Source: Gammaproteobacteria bacterium (lineage in GTDB: Bacteria; Pseudomonadota; Gammaproteobacteria; Pseudomonadales; Azotimanducaceae). Taken from it: DNA of 64,000 nucleotides. Position numbers and translations under genes: made by a program. The first letter of the stretch is position 1, and every line of letters begins with the position of its first letter. The stretch covers positions 62,001-126,000 of the forward strand of contig JAUIAV010000010.1 of assembly GCA_030425195.1 (NCBI GenBank). The letters run 5' to 3'. Shown in pieces: positions 12,469 to 21,882 of the stretch. The notes beneath the pieces are model-generated. The model did no database searches. It was not told the DNA's origin and saw only the letters and a list, made by a program, of their open reading frames with translations.

Positions 12469-14298
12469 ATGTGTGGCATCGTCGGCGCTGTCGCGGACAG
12501 AGAAGTATCTGGCATCCTGCTTGCCGGGCTGCAGCGGCTGGAGTATCGCGGTTACGATTCCGCGGGGATAGCCGTGCAGACGGCGGACGGTATCGCAGTC
12601 AGAAAGACCGTGGGCAAGGTGTCCGAGCTGTGCGACAGCCTCGGTGCGGATCCCGTCGCCGGCCGGCTCGGCATCGCCCACACCCGCTGGGCCACGCACG
12701 GTGCACCTTCGGTGCTCAATGCCCACCCGCATGTCTCCAACGACCGGATTGCCCTTGCGCACAACGGCATCATCGAGAATTTCGAGGCGCTGCGCGATGA
12801 GCTCAAGGCCGCCGGGTATGCGTTCGTATCGGAAACAGACAGTGAGGTGATCGTTCACCTGGTCGACCGGTATTACGAAGAGCTGGGCGACCTGCTCGAA
12901 GCGGTTCGTCGCGCGGTCAAGCGTCTGGACGGTGCTTACGCCATCGGCGTCATGGCGAAGGACGATCCGGGCCGGATCATCGCCGCCCGAATGGGCAGTC
13001 CGCTGGTGGTCGGCAAGGGTATCGGCGAGAACTTCATTGCGTCGGATGCCCTGGCGCTGCGGCCGGTGACGGATCGGTTCATCTACCTGGAAGAAGGCGA
13101 CCTGGTGGAGGTCCGGAAGACGAGCGTCGCCATCTGGAACGTCGAGGACGAATCCGTGATCCGCTCCACGGTCCGGGTCGTGGCCGGCGAAGACGACGTG
13201 GATCGCGGCAATTATCGCCACTTCATGCAGAAGGAGATCCATCAGCAGCCGAAGGTGCTGATGGATACCCTGGAAGGCCGGATCGGCCGCACCCGGGTGC
13301 TCGAACAGGCGTTCGGCGCCAGTGCACCGGAAATTCTGGACGGTACCCGGGCGGTCACCATCGCCGCCTGCGGCACCAGCTACTACGCGGGACTCGTCGC
13401 CAAGTACTGGATCGAGGAGCTGGCCGGCGTTCCCTGCCACGTGGAGATCGCCAGCGAGTTCCGTTACCGGAAGGTGGCCGTGATCCCGGACAGTCTGTTC
13501 GTCACCCTCACCCAGTCCGGAGAAACGGCGGATACGCTGGCGGCGCTGCGGGTGGCGAAGAAGATCGGTTACCGGCATTCCCTCACCATCTGCAATGTGG
13601 GTACGAGCACCACCGTGCGGGAATCCGATCTGGCCCTCATGCTGCAGGCCGGTACCGAGGTCGGCGTGGCATCCACCAAGGCGTTCACCGCCATGCTGGC
13701 GGACCTGCTGCTGCTCGCCCTTCTGATCGGGCGTCGCCACGGCATGGATCCGGAGAAGGAAGCCCAGGCAGTGGCGGCTCTGCACAAGCTGTCCGATGCG
13801 GTGGACCAGGCACTGGCGCTGGATGAGCAGGTCCTGAAGCTGGCCGAGCGGTTCGTGGAGAAGCACCACGCGCTGTTCCTCGGCCGCGGGCCCATGTACC
13901 CCATTGCGCTGGAAGGCGCGCTGAAGCTGAAAGAGATCTCGTACATTCACGCGGAAGGCTATCCGGCCGGCGAGCTGAAGCACGGACCACTCGCTCTGGT
14001 GGACGACGACATGCCCGTCATCGCGGTAGCGCCGAACGACGATCTGCTGGAGAAGCTGCAGTCCAATCTGCAGGAAGTCCGGGCCCGGGGTGGCGAACTC
14101 TATGTCTTCGCGGATCCGGCGTCGGGTTTCCGGGATGAGGACGACGTGACGGTCATTACCCTGCCGGAAGTGGAGAAACTCCTGGCCCCCATCGTCTACG
14201 TGATCCCGCTGCAGCTCCTCGCGTACCACGTGGCGGTGCTCAAGGGCACCGATGTGGATCAGCCGCGGAATCTGGCCAAGTCGGTCACGGTGGAGTAG
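12469..14298 (+). CDS. glmS: Glutamine-fructose-6-phosphate aminotransferase GlmS
   Basis: First step of the hexosamine pathway: fructose-6-P plus glutamine to glucosamine-6-P. 609 residues, as in E. coli. The catalytic N-terminal Cys (MCGIVGA) follows Met1, with the glutaminase signature HTRWATHG at about residues 72-79. Two SIS domains follow (CGTSYYAG; LFLGRGPMYPIALEGALKLKEISY) and the C-terminal KSVTVE tail is intact. A leader of only 31 bases after glmU leaves no room for a glmS ribozyme. Confidence 0.98.
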   Translation: MCGIVGAVADREVSGILLAGLQRLEYRGYDSAGIAVQTADGIAVRKTVGKVSELCDSLGADPVAGRLGIAHTRWATHGAPSVLNAHPHVSNDRIALAHNGIIENFEALRDELKAAGYAFVSETDSEVIVHLVDRYYEELGDLLEAVRRAVKRLDGAYAIGVMAKDDPGRIIAARMGSPLVVGKGIGENFIASDALALRPVTDRFIYLEEGDLVEVRKTSVAIWNVEDESVIRSTVRVVAGEDDVDRGNYRHFMQKEIHQQPKVLMDTLEGRIGRTRVLEQAFGASAPEILDGTRAVTIAACGTSYYAGLVAKYWIEELAGVPCHVEIASEFRYRKVAVIPDSLFVTLTQSGETADTLAALRVAKKIGYRHSLTICNVGTSTTVRESDLALMLQAGTEVGVASTKAFTAMLADLLLLALLIGRRHGMDPEKEAQAVAALHKLSDAVDQALALDEQVLKLAERFVEKHHALFLGRGPMYPIALEGALKLKEISYIHAEGYPAGELKHGPLALVDDDMPVIAVAPNDDLLEKLQSNLQEVRARGGELYVFADPASGFRDEDDVTVITLPEVEKLLAPIVYVIPLQLLAYHVAVLKGTDVDQPRNLAKSVTVE

Positions 14299-14368
14299 CC
14301 GCCCAGTCCGGCCGGCTGGCGCCACCAGAGGTTCAACGATGCGCTGGATCGGGAGGCCGACGGCCCGC

Positions 14369-14975
14369 CTACTCCAGCGCGAAATAGGTCTCCAGCCCCG
14401 TCAGCAGATTGGTCATTGCCACGGAGGAGAGGATCAGCCCCATGACCCGGCTCACCACGCTCGCGCCGCTGTTGCCGATGAGCCGGTTGATGGGGCCGGC
14501 CAGCAGCATCAGACCACAGGTCAGAATGAGCACCGCCAGTAGAACGCCGTAGGTCTGTGCCTGTTCGGCAATGCTGTATCGCGCGTTTTCCGTCAGCAGC
14601 ACGGCGGCGAGCATGGCGCCCGGGCTGGCAATCGAGGGGACAGCCAGGGGAAAAATCGCGGTTTCATGATGATCGCCGATCAGCCGGACTTCCTCCTCGG
14701 GTTTGCTCTCCCCGAAAATCATGGTCAGCGCGAAAAGGAACAGCACGATGCCCCCGGCAATCTGGAAGGCCGATAGGGGGATGGACATGGCTGTCAGAAT
14801 GAGTTCTCCGGCGACCACGAAGAACAGTGCCTGCCGCGGCCAGGGTGGCCAGGAACGCGATCCGCCTCTGCGCCCTGGCATCGAACTGGTTCGTGACAGC
14901 AATGAAGACGGGCACCGTTCCGATCGGATCCACCACGGCAAAGAAGGTGATGAATGTCGCGATGATATCGATCAT
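14369..14975 (-). pseudogene. marC: MarC-family integral membrane protein, frameshifted
   Basis: UPF0056/MarC family, function unknown (the old antibiotic-resistance link was not upheld). The N-terminal part (IATFITFFAVVDPIGTVPVF) is in one frame from 14975; after LAAAGT at about 14830 the homologous continuation (LFFVVAGELILTAM, then FQIAGGIVLFLFALTM) lies in another frame down to the stop at 14369. Together they make about 203 residues, the family length, with six membrane helices. A one-base gain or two-base loss near 14825-14835 explains it. Either a real pseudogene or a sequence error. It converges on glmS. Confidence 0.8.
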
Positions 14976-15058
14976 GCCGGCAACGCTAGCAGAAGACCCC
15001 GTTGTTGCAAGATCCAGCGTCTGCGCCTCTTTTTAAGCGGCGGCCAAATCCTTAAACT

Positions 15059-15079
15059 CGGATCCCGGCCCGGGATCCG
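15059..15079. repeat. Ten-base perfect palindrome upstream of uvrD
   Basis: CGGATCCCGG (15059-15068), one base, CCGGGATCCG (15070-15079), 41 bases before the uvrD start. It lacks a following T-run, so it is not a typical terminator for the plus strand. It could be an operator or a transcript hairpin near the uvrD translation start. It is not a LexA-type sequence. Confidence 0.55.
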
Positions 15080-15120
15080 GCCGCCTCCGACCGACCACCC
15101 ACCAGCATTCAGATCAGCGC

Positions 15121-17319
15121 TTGGACGTCACCCACATTCTCGAAAACCTGAACGATGCCCAGCGGGAAGCGGTAACCGCGCCGCTCGGTAACGCGCTCGT
15201 GGTCGCCGGCGCCGGCAGCGGCAAGACGCGCGTGCTCGTACACCGGATTGCCTGGCTGATCGAGGCAGAGGGCGTTTCTCCCCACGGGGTGCTGGCGGTG
15301 ACCTTCACCAACAAAGCGGCTCAGGAGATGCGGGTGCGCATCGAAGAGCTTCTGAAGCTGTCGGTCCGGACCATGTGGGTGGGGACCTTTCACGGCATTG
15401 CCCACCGGCTTCTGCGCATGCACTGGCAGGAAGCCCGGCTGCCTCAGAACTTCCAGATTCTGGACGCGGACGATCAGCTCCGACTGGTCAAACGGGTCAT
15501 GCGTGTGCTCGACATCGACGAGCAGAAGTGGCCGGCCAGGCAGGCGGTCTGGTTCATCAACGGCCAGAAGGACGAAGCGCGGCGGGCCAGAGATGTGCCG
15601 GCGGGCGATGATCTCTTCCAGATCACGCACAAGAAGATCTACGAGAACTACGAGGAGCTCTGTGAACAGGGCGGGCTGGTGGACTTCGCCGAGCTGCTGC
15701 TGCGTGCCTTCGAGCTCCTCCGGGACAACGCACCTCTTCTCGAACACTACCAGCGGCGGTTCCAGCACGTGCTGGTGGACGAATTCCAGGACACCAATAC
15801 CATCCAGTACGCCTGGCTGAGGCTGGTGGCCGGGGAGGAAGCCTGCGTGATGGCCGTGGGCGATGACGATCAGTCCATCTATGGCTGGCGGGGCGCGAAG
15901 ATCGAGAACATCCACCGGTACACGGACGATTTCCATCAGGTCCGCACCATACGCCTCGAGCAGAACTACCGGTCCACGGCCACCATCCTCAAGGCGGCGA
16001 ACGCGCTCATCGAGCACAACACGGACCGGCTCGGCAAATCGCTCTGGACGGAAGGCGACTCGGGTGATCCGATCCGGGTGTATGCCGGTTACAACGATCT
16101 GGACGAAGCCCGGTTCATCGTCGAGCGCACGGCGGAGTGGATCGACGGCGGTGGCTCGCCGGAGGACGTGGCCATTCTCTACCGGTCCAACGCCCAGTCG
16201 CGGGTTCTGGAAGAGGCGCTGCTCAGGGCCCGGATCCCCTACCGTATCTATGGCGGCCTGCGCTTTTTCGAGAGGGCGGAGATCAAGAACGCGCTGTGCT
16301 ACATGCGCCTGCTGCACGAGCGGAACTCCGATCCCGCCTTCGAGCGGGTCATCAATCTGCCGCCCCGGGGAATCGGGGACAAGACGGTGGAGGCCATCCG
16401 CGCGGAAGCCCGCAGCCGGGGCAGATCCATGTGGCAGGCCTGTGCGGACGCCCTGGCCGAGGGGACCTTCGCCGCCAGGGTGGCGGGCAAGGTAGCGAAT
16501 TTTCTCCAGCTCATCGAGGACATGGCGGCAGCAACGGCCGAAATGTCCCTTCATGAGCTGGCCGACCATGTGATCGATGCCAGCGGACTGATGGAGTACC
16601 ACAGCCGGGAGCGGGGTGAGCGGGGGCTCGCGCGCAAGGAGAACCTGGAGGAACTGGTCAGCGCCTGCCGCCAGTTCACCGGCGAGCTCGTCTTTCCCAT
16701 CACGGAGCCGGAGATCACCGGCGTGGAAATCCCGGAAACCACCGTGCTCGAGGAATTCCTGGATCAGGTGGCGCTGGATGCCGGTGATCGTCAATCGGAG
16801 TCCGGGCCGGCCGTGCAGATGATGACGCTCCATTCCGCGAAGGGACTGGAGTTCCCGCTGGTGTTTCTGGCGGGTCTGGAGGAGGGCCTGTTCCCGCACC
16901 GCATGTCGGCGGAAGAGCCGGGACGCATGGAGGAGGAGCGGCGGCTGGCTTATGTGGGGATCACCCGGGCCATGAAGGTCCTCTACCTCACCTATGCGGA
17001 AACGCGCCGCCTGCACGGAAACGATACCTACAACCGGCCGTCCCGGTTCCTTCTCGAGATCCCTTCGGATCTGGTCTCCGAGGTCAGGATGAAAGGCGCG
17101 GTGGAACGGCCCTATGGCTCGCCGGACACGCCCGCCGGGCTCTTTGCCGATGACTCCGGCGCGCTTCGAATGGGGCAGCGGGTACAGCACGCGAAATTCG
17201 GCGAAGGGGTGGTGATGCAGTGCGAAGGCAGCGGCGAGCGGGCCCGCGTTCAGGTGAACTTCGCCGAAGGGGCGAAATGGCTCATGCTCGGCTATGCGAA
17301 TCTGACGGCGCTGGACTGA
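15121..17319 (+). CDS. uvrD: DNA helicase II UvrD
   Basis: Superfamily 1A 3'-5' helicase in nucleotide excision repair and mismatch repair. 732 residues (E. coli 720). Walker A GAGSGKT at about residues 30-36, motif II VDEFQDTNT, motif III GDDDQSIYGWRGA, motif V LHSAKGLEFPLVF and motif VI YVGITRAM are present. The C-terminal HAKFGEGVV segment separates UvrD from Rep and PcrA. The TTG start at 15121 gives the family N-terminus (MDVTHILENLNDAQREAV). Upstream palindrome and no obvious LexA box, unlike E. coli. Confidence 0.96.
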   Translation: MDVTHILENLNDAQREAVTAPLGNALVVAGAGSGKTRVLVHRIAWLIEAEGVSPHGVLAVTFTNKAAQEMRVRIEELLKLSVRTMWVGTFHGIAHRLLRMHWQEARLPQNFQILDADDQLRLVKRVMRVLDIDEQKWPARQAVWFINGQKDEARRARDVPAGDDLFQITHKKIYENYEELCEQGGLVDFAELLLRAFELLRDNAPLLEHYQRRFQHVLVDEFQDTNTIQYAWLRLVAGEEACVMAVGDDDQSIYGWRGAKIENIHRYTDDFHQVRTIRLEQNYRSTATILKAANALIEHNTDRLGKSLWTEGDSGDPIRVYAGYNDLDEARFIVERTAEWIDGGGSPEDVAILYRSNAQSRVLEEALLRARIPYRIYGGLRFFERAEIKNALCYMRLLHERNSDPAFERVINLPPRGIGDKTVEAIRAEARSRGRSMWQACADALAEGTFAARVAGKVANFLQLIEDMAAATAEMSLHELADHVIDASGLMEYHSRERGERGLARKENLEELVSACRQFTGELVFPITEPEITGVEIPETTVLEEFLDQVALDAGDRQSESGPAVQMMTLHSAKGLEFPLVFLAGLEEGLFPHRMSAEEPGRMEEERRLAYVGITRAMKVLYLTYAETRRLHGNDTYNRPSRFLLEIPSDLVSEVRMKGAVERPYGSPDTPAGLFADDSGALRMGQRVQHAKFGEGVVMQCEGSGERARVQVNFAEGAKWLMLGYANLTALD

Positions 17320-17340
17320 ACGGCCCTCATTGGAGTGAAC

Positions 17341-18471
17341 ATGACCTTCAGACTCTTCAGATCACAGCGGCAGGTACTGAAGTCGGCTCTGCTGGTGATG
17401 GCTCTGGGTGCCGCGCTCGGCGGGTGCGGCAATCCGGAACCGTCCACGACGGAAACGGTAGCGGCGGAGCCGGCGGAGACGTTCCGCTGGAAGATGATCA
17501 CCACCTGGCCCAAAAACCTGCCCGCGCTAGGCACCGTGCCGGAGCGCATGGCTGAGCGGATCCGGCTCATGTCGAACGGCCGGCTGGACATCCGGGTCTA
17601 CGGTGCTGGCGAGCTCGTGGGCGCCTTCGAGGTGTTCGATGCCGTATCCAGCGGTACCGCGGAGATGGGGAACGGCGCGTCCTACTACTGGCGCAGCAAG
17701 CTGCCCATTGCCGCCATCTTCTCTACGGTGCCGTTCGGGATGACGGCTCAGGAGATGAACGGCTGGCTGCACTATGGTGGCGGCCTGGCGCTGTGGCGTG
17801 AGCTCTATGAACCCTTTGGCCTGATTCCCATGGCGGCGGGCAACACGGGCGTGCAGATGGGTGGCTGGTTCAACAGGGAGATCAACGGCATTGAAGACCT
17901 GGAGGGCCTGAAAATGCGGATTCCCGGCCTCGGCGGCGAAGTGCTGAAACGGATCGGCGGCCTGCCCGTGACCATGCCCGGGAGCGAGGTCTTCACGTCC
18001 CTGCAGACGGGGGTGATTGATGCGACGGAGTGGGTGGGCCCATACAACGACCTGGCCTTCGGTCTGCACACCGTGGCCGACTACTACTACTACCCGGGCT
18101 GGCACGAGCCGGGTGCAACCATCGAGTCCATCGTCAATGCTCAGGCCTGGGCCAGCCTGCCGAGGGACCTGCAGGTGATTCTGGAGACGGCCGTACGGCA
18201 TGCCAACGACGACATGCTCGCGGAATTCACCGCCCGGAACGCCCAGGCACTTCAGACCCTGATCGATGAGCACGGTGTCGACGTCCGCCCGTTTCCGGAC
18301 GACGTGCTGGCGGCTCTGCAGGCGGAAGCCGAGTCCGTCGTTGCCGCGATGGCGGGCGACGATCCCCTGCAACAGCGGATTCTCGACTCCCACGCGGCCT
18401 TCACCGCATCGGTGCGCCGCTACCATGAGATAACCGAGCGCGCGTATCTGAACGCGAGGACGGAGGACTGA
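17341..18471 (+). CDS. TRAP transporter substrate-binding lipoprotein, TakP/DctP family
   Basis: Periplasmic binding component of a tripartite carboxylate transporter. 376 residues. An N-terminal signal with lipobox-like LGGC at about residues 25-28 suggests a lipoprotein. The mature part shows strong TakP-type segments: WKMITTWPKNLPALGT, GELVGAFEVFDAVSSGTAEMG, MRIPGLGGEVLKRIGG, and DATEWVGPYNDLAFGLH, which in TakP surrounds the 2-oxoacid and cation site. A 2-oxo or related carboxylate substrate is therefore inferred. ATG 17341 with GGAG five bases ahead is preferred over GTG 17335. The membrane subunits are on the other strand at 20521-22376. A crotonase gene follows with 1 base between. Confidence 0.9.
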   Translation: MTFRLFRSQRQVLKSALLVMALGAALGGCGNPEPSTTETVAAEPAETFRWKMITTWPKNLPALGTVPERMAERIRLMSNGRLDIRVYGAGELVGAFEVFDAVSSGTAEMGNGASYYWRSKLPIAAIFSTVPFGMTAQEMNGWLHYGGGLALWRELYEPFGLIPMAAGNTGVQMGGWFNREINGIEDLEGLKMRIPGLGGEVLKRIGGLPVTMPGSEVFTSLQTGVIDATEWVGPYNDLAFGLHTVADYYYYPGWHEPGATIESIVNAQAWASLPRDLQVILETAVRHANDDMLAEFTARNAQALQTLIDEHGVDVRPFPDDVLAALQAEAESVVAAMAGDDPLQQRILDSHAAFTASVRRYHEITERAYLNARTED

Positions 18472-18472
18472 C

Positions 18473-19294
18473 ATGGAACTGAAGGCCACGGCGCTTTCAG
18501 TCGACGGCGGCATCGGTCTGATCACCCTGAACCGGCCTCAGCGCATGAATGCCTGGACCGGGCGCATGCACACGGAATACCGCCACTGCCTGAAAGTGCT
18601 CGACGATGACCCTGCCGTCGGCGCCATCGTCGTCACGGGGGCAGGCCGGGGATTCTGTGTCGGTGGTGATGCGGAAGCCCTCAGCGGCCATGCCAGAAAA
18701 GGCGGCTACGACCCGGGCACGCCAGAGACCCTGGCCAGGCCGGGATACGGAGTGGATGCACGTTTCGATGCGAGCTTCGCCTACCAGTTCGGTCTGACCA
18801 AACCCATCCTCGCCGCCATGAACGGACCGGCAGCGGGTGTGGGCCTGGCGCTCGCCTGCTTCGCCGATCTCCGCTTTGCGGCCGCCGGGGCGAAATTCAC
18901 CACCGCCCACGGCAAGCTCAACCTGCCGGCGGAATACGGACTGTCCTGGCTGCTGCCGAGGATGCTCGGGCTGACCCGGGCCAACGAGCTGCTGCTCTCA
19001 TCGAGGGCGTTCACGGCGGAGGAAGCCCTGGCGCTCGGGCTGGTGAACGAGGTGCTGCCGGCCGGAGACGTTCTGCCGCGGACTCTGGAATACGCGCGAG
19101 ACCTGCTGGCGACCGTGTCGCCGAACTCACTCCGGCAGACCCGCTGGCAGATCTACCGGGATCTGCATGCCTCCGTGGAGGAATCTGTCAGCGCGTCCGA
19201 GCAGCTGCTCGACGAGATGATGAAGGAGCCGGACTACGCCGAGGGTGTGCGCGCGTTCCTCGAAAAACGGCCGCCCGAGTGGGGAAGCCAGTAG
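18473..19294 (+). CDS. Enoyl-CoA hydratase/isomerase (crotonase) family protein
   Basis: 273 residues with the crotonase fold: N-terminal strand GGIGLITLNRPQRMNAW, oxyanion-hole segment GRGFCVGGDAEAL at about residues 59-71, and the second oxyanion segment MNGPAAGVGLALACFADLRFA at about 118-138. The two glutamates of classical enoyl-CoA hydratase are not kept: the first position holds Leu (GVGLAL) and the second falls in FTTAH. A Glu in LPAEYG is near the acid used by some isomerases and dehalogenases. A hydratase role is therefore doubtful; isomerase or another acyl-CoA reaction is possible. It starts one base after the TRAP binding protein stop, so it may act on the imported compound (inference). 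Confidence 0.85.
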   Translation: MELKATALSVDGGIGLITLNRPQRMNAWTGRMHTEYRHCLKVLDDDPAVGAIVVTGAGRGFCVGGDAEALSGHARKGGYDPGTPETLARPGYGVDARFDASFAYQFGLTKPILAAMNGPAAGVGLALACFADLRFAAAGAKFTTAHGKLNLPAEYGLSWLLPRMLGLTRANELLLSSRAFTAEEALALGLVNEVLPAGDVLPRTLEYARDLLATVSPNSLRQTRWQIYRDLHASVEESVSASEQLLDEMMKEPDYAEGVRAFLEKRPPEWGSQ

Positions 19295-19298
19295 GGCA

Positions 19299-20477
19299 CT
19301 AGCCCTCCCGGACGCACCGACCCCGGGCCCAGACGGCCACCGGCTGCGTGAGAACGGTGAGATCCGTCACCGGATCTCCGGCAACGATCAGCACGTCCGC
19401 ATCGAACCCCGGCCGGAGTCGGCCCGTATGCCGCTCGAGGCCGAGACCCCGGGCCGCCTCGGACGTGGCGCTACGAAGCACTTCCTCGGCGCTCATGGCG
19501 GCCACCTCGGCAAACACAGCCAGCGCTTCGGGGAGCTGATGGTGAAAGACTCCGGGAATCCCTGCGTCGGTAGAAGCCATGAGCGGCACTCCGTGGGATC
19601 GCATGTTCACGAGCGCGGCACGCATGCGGCTGATCGTGGGTGTCGCGCCCTTCAGCATCCGACGCCAGCCCGCATTGATGGTGGGTGAAACCCAGGTGCC
19701 CTGCTCGAGCATGCGCATGACGACGGCTTCCTGGTAGTCGCTGGCCCAGCCTTCTTCTCCGACCCAGGAACAGTGCTCGATACTGTGCACGCCGGCCCGC
19801 ACCGCGGCGTCGATACCCGGGGTACCGTGACAATGCGCGGCCACGGCAAGACCGTGCACGCGCGCGTGATCCACCATGGCTCTCAGTGCACGGGTCTCGA
19901 ACTGCGGAGCCAGGGGTTTCGATCCGCGGGTAAAACGCCCGCCCGTCGCCATGATCTTGATGAGATCCACATCGTGAGCGATCTGCCGGTCGATGACGGC
20001 TTTGGCTGCGCTCACGTCCGCTGCCTCGCCGCCCCAGAAGTGACAGTGACCCTGGAGACAGGTCACCGGTTGCCCGGCGCACAGCAGGCGGGGTCCGGGC
20101 GCTTCGCCGCGGGCGATGGCGTTCCGGAGCTCGATCTCCAGCCAGCCACCGCCGCCCAGATCCCTGGCGGTGGTGATGCCGGCCGTCACCATCATGGCGG
20201 CTCGCTCCCGCATGGCGGCCGGGTCGCCGGTCTCACCGGCCGCGGGCGGTGAGGACCGGTTCGGATCCAGCACCATGTGCACGTGCGCATCCATGAGCCC
20301 GGGGAGGGCGGTGGTGCCCGCCAGCGACCGGGCCGTTCCCGCCTCAGCCGGGGACAGGGCGGTACCGGAGCAGACGGCTTCGATGGCCGGGCCGTTCAGG
20401 ATGAGGGTATCGGCATCGAGCGTGGTGTCGCCGTCCCAGATCCTGAGATCGGTAAGGATGGTTCGTTGTGCGTTCAT
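19299..20477 (-). CDS. Amidohydrolase-superfamily metallohydrolase
   Basis: 392 residues. Metal-binding HxH in PGLMDAHVHM at about residues 59-68, a lysine for carbamylation in LIKIMATGG, two further His in VAAHCHG and SIEHCSW, and the catalytic Asp in MASTDAGIPG: a complete binuclear-type site. The overall pattern resembles imidazolonepropionase-like and peptidase/prolidase-like amidohydrolases; the substrate is unknown. It lies 43 bases downstream of dctM on the same strand, so it is probably co-transcribed with the TRAP membrane subunits. It converges with the crotonase gene, 4 bases apart. Confidence 0.88.
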   Translation of the reverse strand: MNAQRTILTDLRIWDGDTTLDADTLILNGPAIEAVCSGTALSPAEAGTARSLAGTTALPGLMDAHVHMVLDPNRSSPPAAGETGDPAAMRERAAMMVTAGITTARDLGGGGWLEIELRNAIARGEAPGPRLLCAGQPVTCLQGHCHFWGGEAADVSAAKAVIDRQIAHDVDLIKIMATGGRFTRGSKPLAPQFETRALRAMVDHARVHGLAVAAHCHGTPGIDAAVRAGVHSIEHCSWVGEEGWASDYQEAVVMRMLEQGTWVSPTINAGWRRMLKGATPTISRMRAALVNMRSHGVPLMASTDAGIPGVFHHQLPEALAVFAEVAAMSAEEVLRSATSEAARGLGLERHTGRLRPGFDADVLIVAGDPVTDLTVLTQPVAVWARGRCVREG

Positions 20478-20520
20478 GTGAATCGATTCCGGGCAGGACG
20501 ATGAGAGTATGGACCCGCCG

Positions 20521-21882
20521 TCATCCGTACAGGCGCTCGGGAAGCCAGGTGGCCAGTGCCGGCCAGATCAGCAGCAGAGCGAGCAGCAGAAGCTGCAGCA
20601 GCACGAAGGGCACCACGCCGCGATAGATGACGGCGGTGGGCACCTGTGCCGGCGTCACGCCGCGCAGATAGAACAGTGCGAACCCGAATGGCGGGGTCAG
20701 AAAAGACGTCTGCAGATTGACGGCAATGAGCACACCGAGCCAGACCGGATCGATCCCCATGCCCAGAAGGATCGGGCCGACGATGGGGACCACGACGAAG
20801 GTGATTTCGATGAAGTCGAGAATGAAGCCCAGCAGAAAGATGACGATCATGACCACGGCAAGCGCACCCGGTACCCCCCCGGGCAGCCGTTCGAAAAGTC
20901 CCTGCACCAGCTCGTCGCCGCCGAAGCCCCGGAACACCAGGGAGAAGAGGGACGCACCGATCAGAATGAAGAAGACCATGCTGGTGGTGCCGAGGGTGGA
21001 GGCGCAGACCTCGCGGAGCCGGCCGGGATTCAGTCGGTCTGAACCCGTTCGCGTGATGCCGAGCAGCAGTGCACCCGCCGCACCCACTCCCGCGGCTTCC
21101 GTGGGTGTGGCGAAACCGCCGAGGATGGCACCCAGCACCAGCACGATCAGCGCCAGTGGCGGCGTCAGATCGGCGAGCATGCGCGTGAGCGATACCTCCG
21201 GCGCCCGGGTCAACGCGGGTACAGGCGCTGCGCGCAGGCGGGCCACCGCATAAATCAGATAGAGCAGCACGAGGAGCAACCCGGGTATCAGAGCACCGGC
21301 GAACAGATCGCCAACGGAAACCGTGTCCGGTGCGAAAACACCGGCATCGAGCTGAGCCTGCTGGTAGGCGTTGCCCAGGACATCGCCGAGCAGGACCAGA
21401 GCGATGGACGGGGGAATGATCTGCCCGAGCGTGCCGGTGGCTGCAATGGTGCCGGTAGCCAGGCCGGACGGGTACTCCTGTCTGAGCATGGCGGGGAGCG
21501 CCATCAGACCCATGGTCACGACGGTGGCGCCGACGATGCCGGTGCTTGCGGCCATCAGCATACCGACGGTGATCACGGACACGGCCAGACCGCCGGAGCT
21601 TCCGCGGAAGAGGCCGGTCATGGAGGCCAGCAGCGATTCGGCGATCCGCGTCTTCTCGAGAACTACGCCCATGAAGACGAACAGCGGGACTGCCAGCATG
21701 GTCTGATTGGTCATGATCCCGAACAGCCGGCCCGGCAGAAAACCCAGGTCGGCGGCGTGGAAGGTTCCGGTGAGGATGCCGCCGAACGCGAACAGCAGGG
21801 CGACTCCAGCCAGTGTCAGCGCCACGGGATAGCCGGCCAGCAGTCCGGCGAAGGTGGCGGCGAACATGGCGAGCGGGATCAA
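20521..21882 (-). CDS. dctM: TRAP transporter large permease subunit (DctM family)
   Basis: Membrane subunit that carries the ion-coupled transport path. 453 residues, about 12 hydrophobic segments. Family signatures: LLAGYPVALTLAG near the N-terminus, MLAVPLFVFMGVVLEKT, TGTIAATGTLGQIIPPSIALVLLGD and LQTSFLTPPFGFALFYLRG. The start is taken as TTG at 21882, overlapping the dctQ stop (TTGA); ATG at 21867 is an alternative that removes five residues. The pattern GQIIPPS is typical of functional DctM proteins. Its binding protein is encoded 2 kb away on the other strand. Confidence 0.93.
   Translation of the reverse strand: MIPLAMFAATFAGLLAGYPVALTLAGVALLFAFGGILTGTFHAADLGFLPGRLFGIMTNQTMLAVPLFVFMGVVLEKTRIAESLLASMTGLFRGSSGGLAVSVITVGMLMAASTGIVGATVVTMGLMALPAMLRQEYPSGLATGTIAATGTLGQIIPPSIALVLLGDVLGNAYQQAQLDAGVFAPDTVSVGDLFAGALIPGLLLVLLYLIYAVARLRAAPVPALTRAPEVSLTRMLADLTPPLALIVLVLGAILGGFATPTEAAGVGAAGALLLGITRTGSDRLNPGRLREVCASTLGTTSMVFFILIGASLFSLVFRGFGGDELVQGLFERLPGGVPGALAVVMIVIFLLGFILDFIEITFVVVPIVGPILLGMGIDPVWLGVLIAVNLQTSFLTPPFGFALFYLRGVTPAQVPTAVIYRGVVPFVLLQLLLLALLLIWPALATWLPERLYG

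Noticed and set aside
14976-15120. LexA box upstream of uvrD
   Set aside because: No CTG-N10-CAG type palindrome was found; the strong palindrome at 15059-15079 does not fit the LexA pattern.
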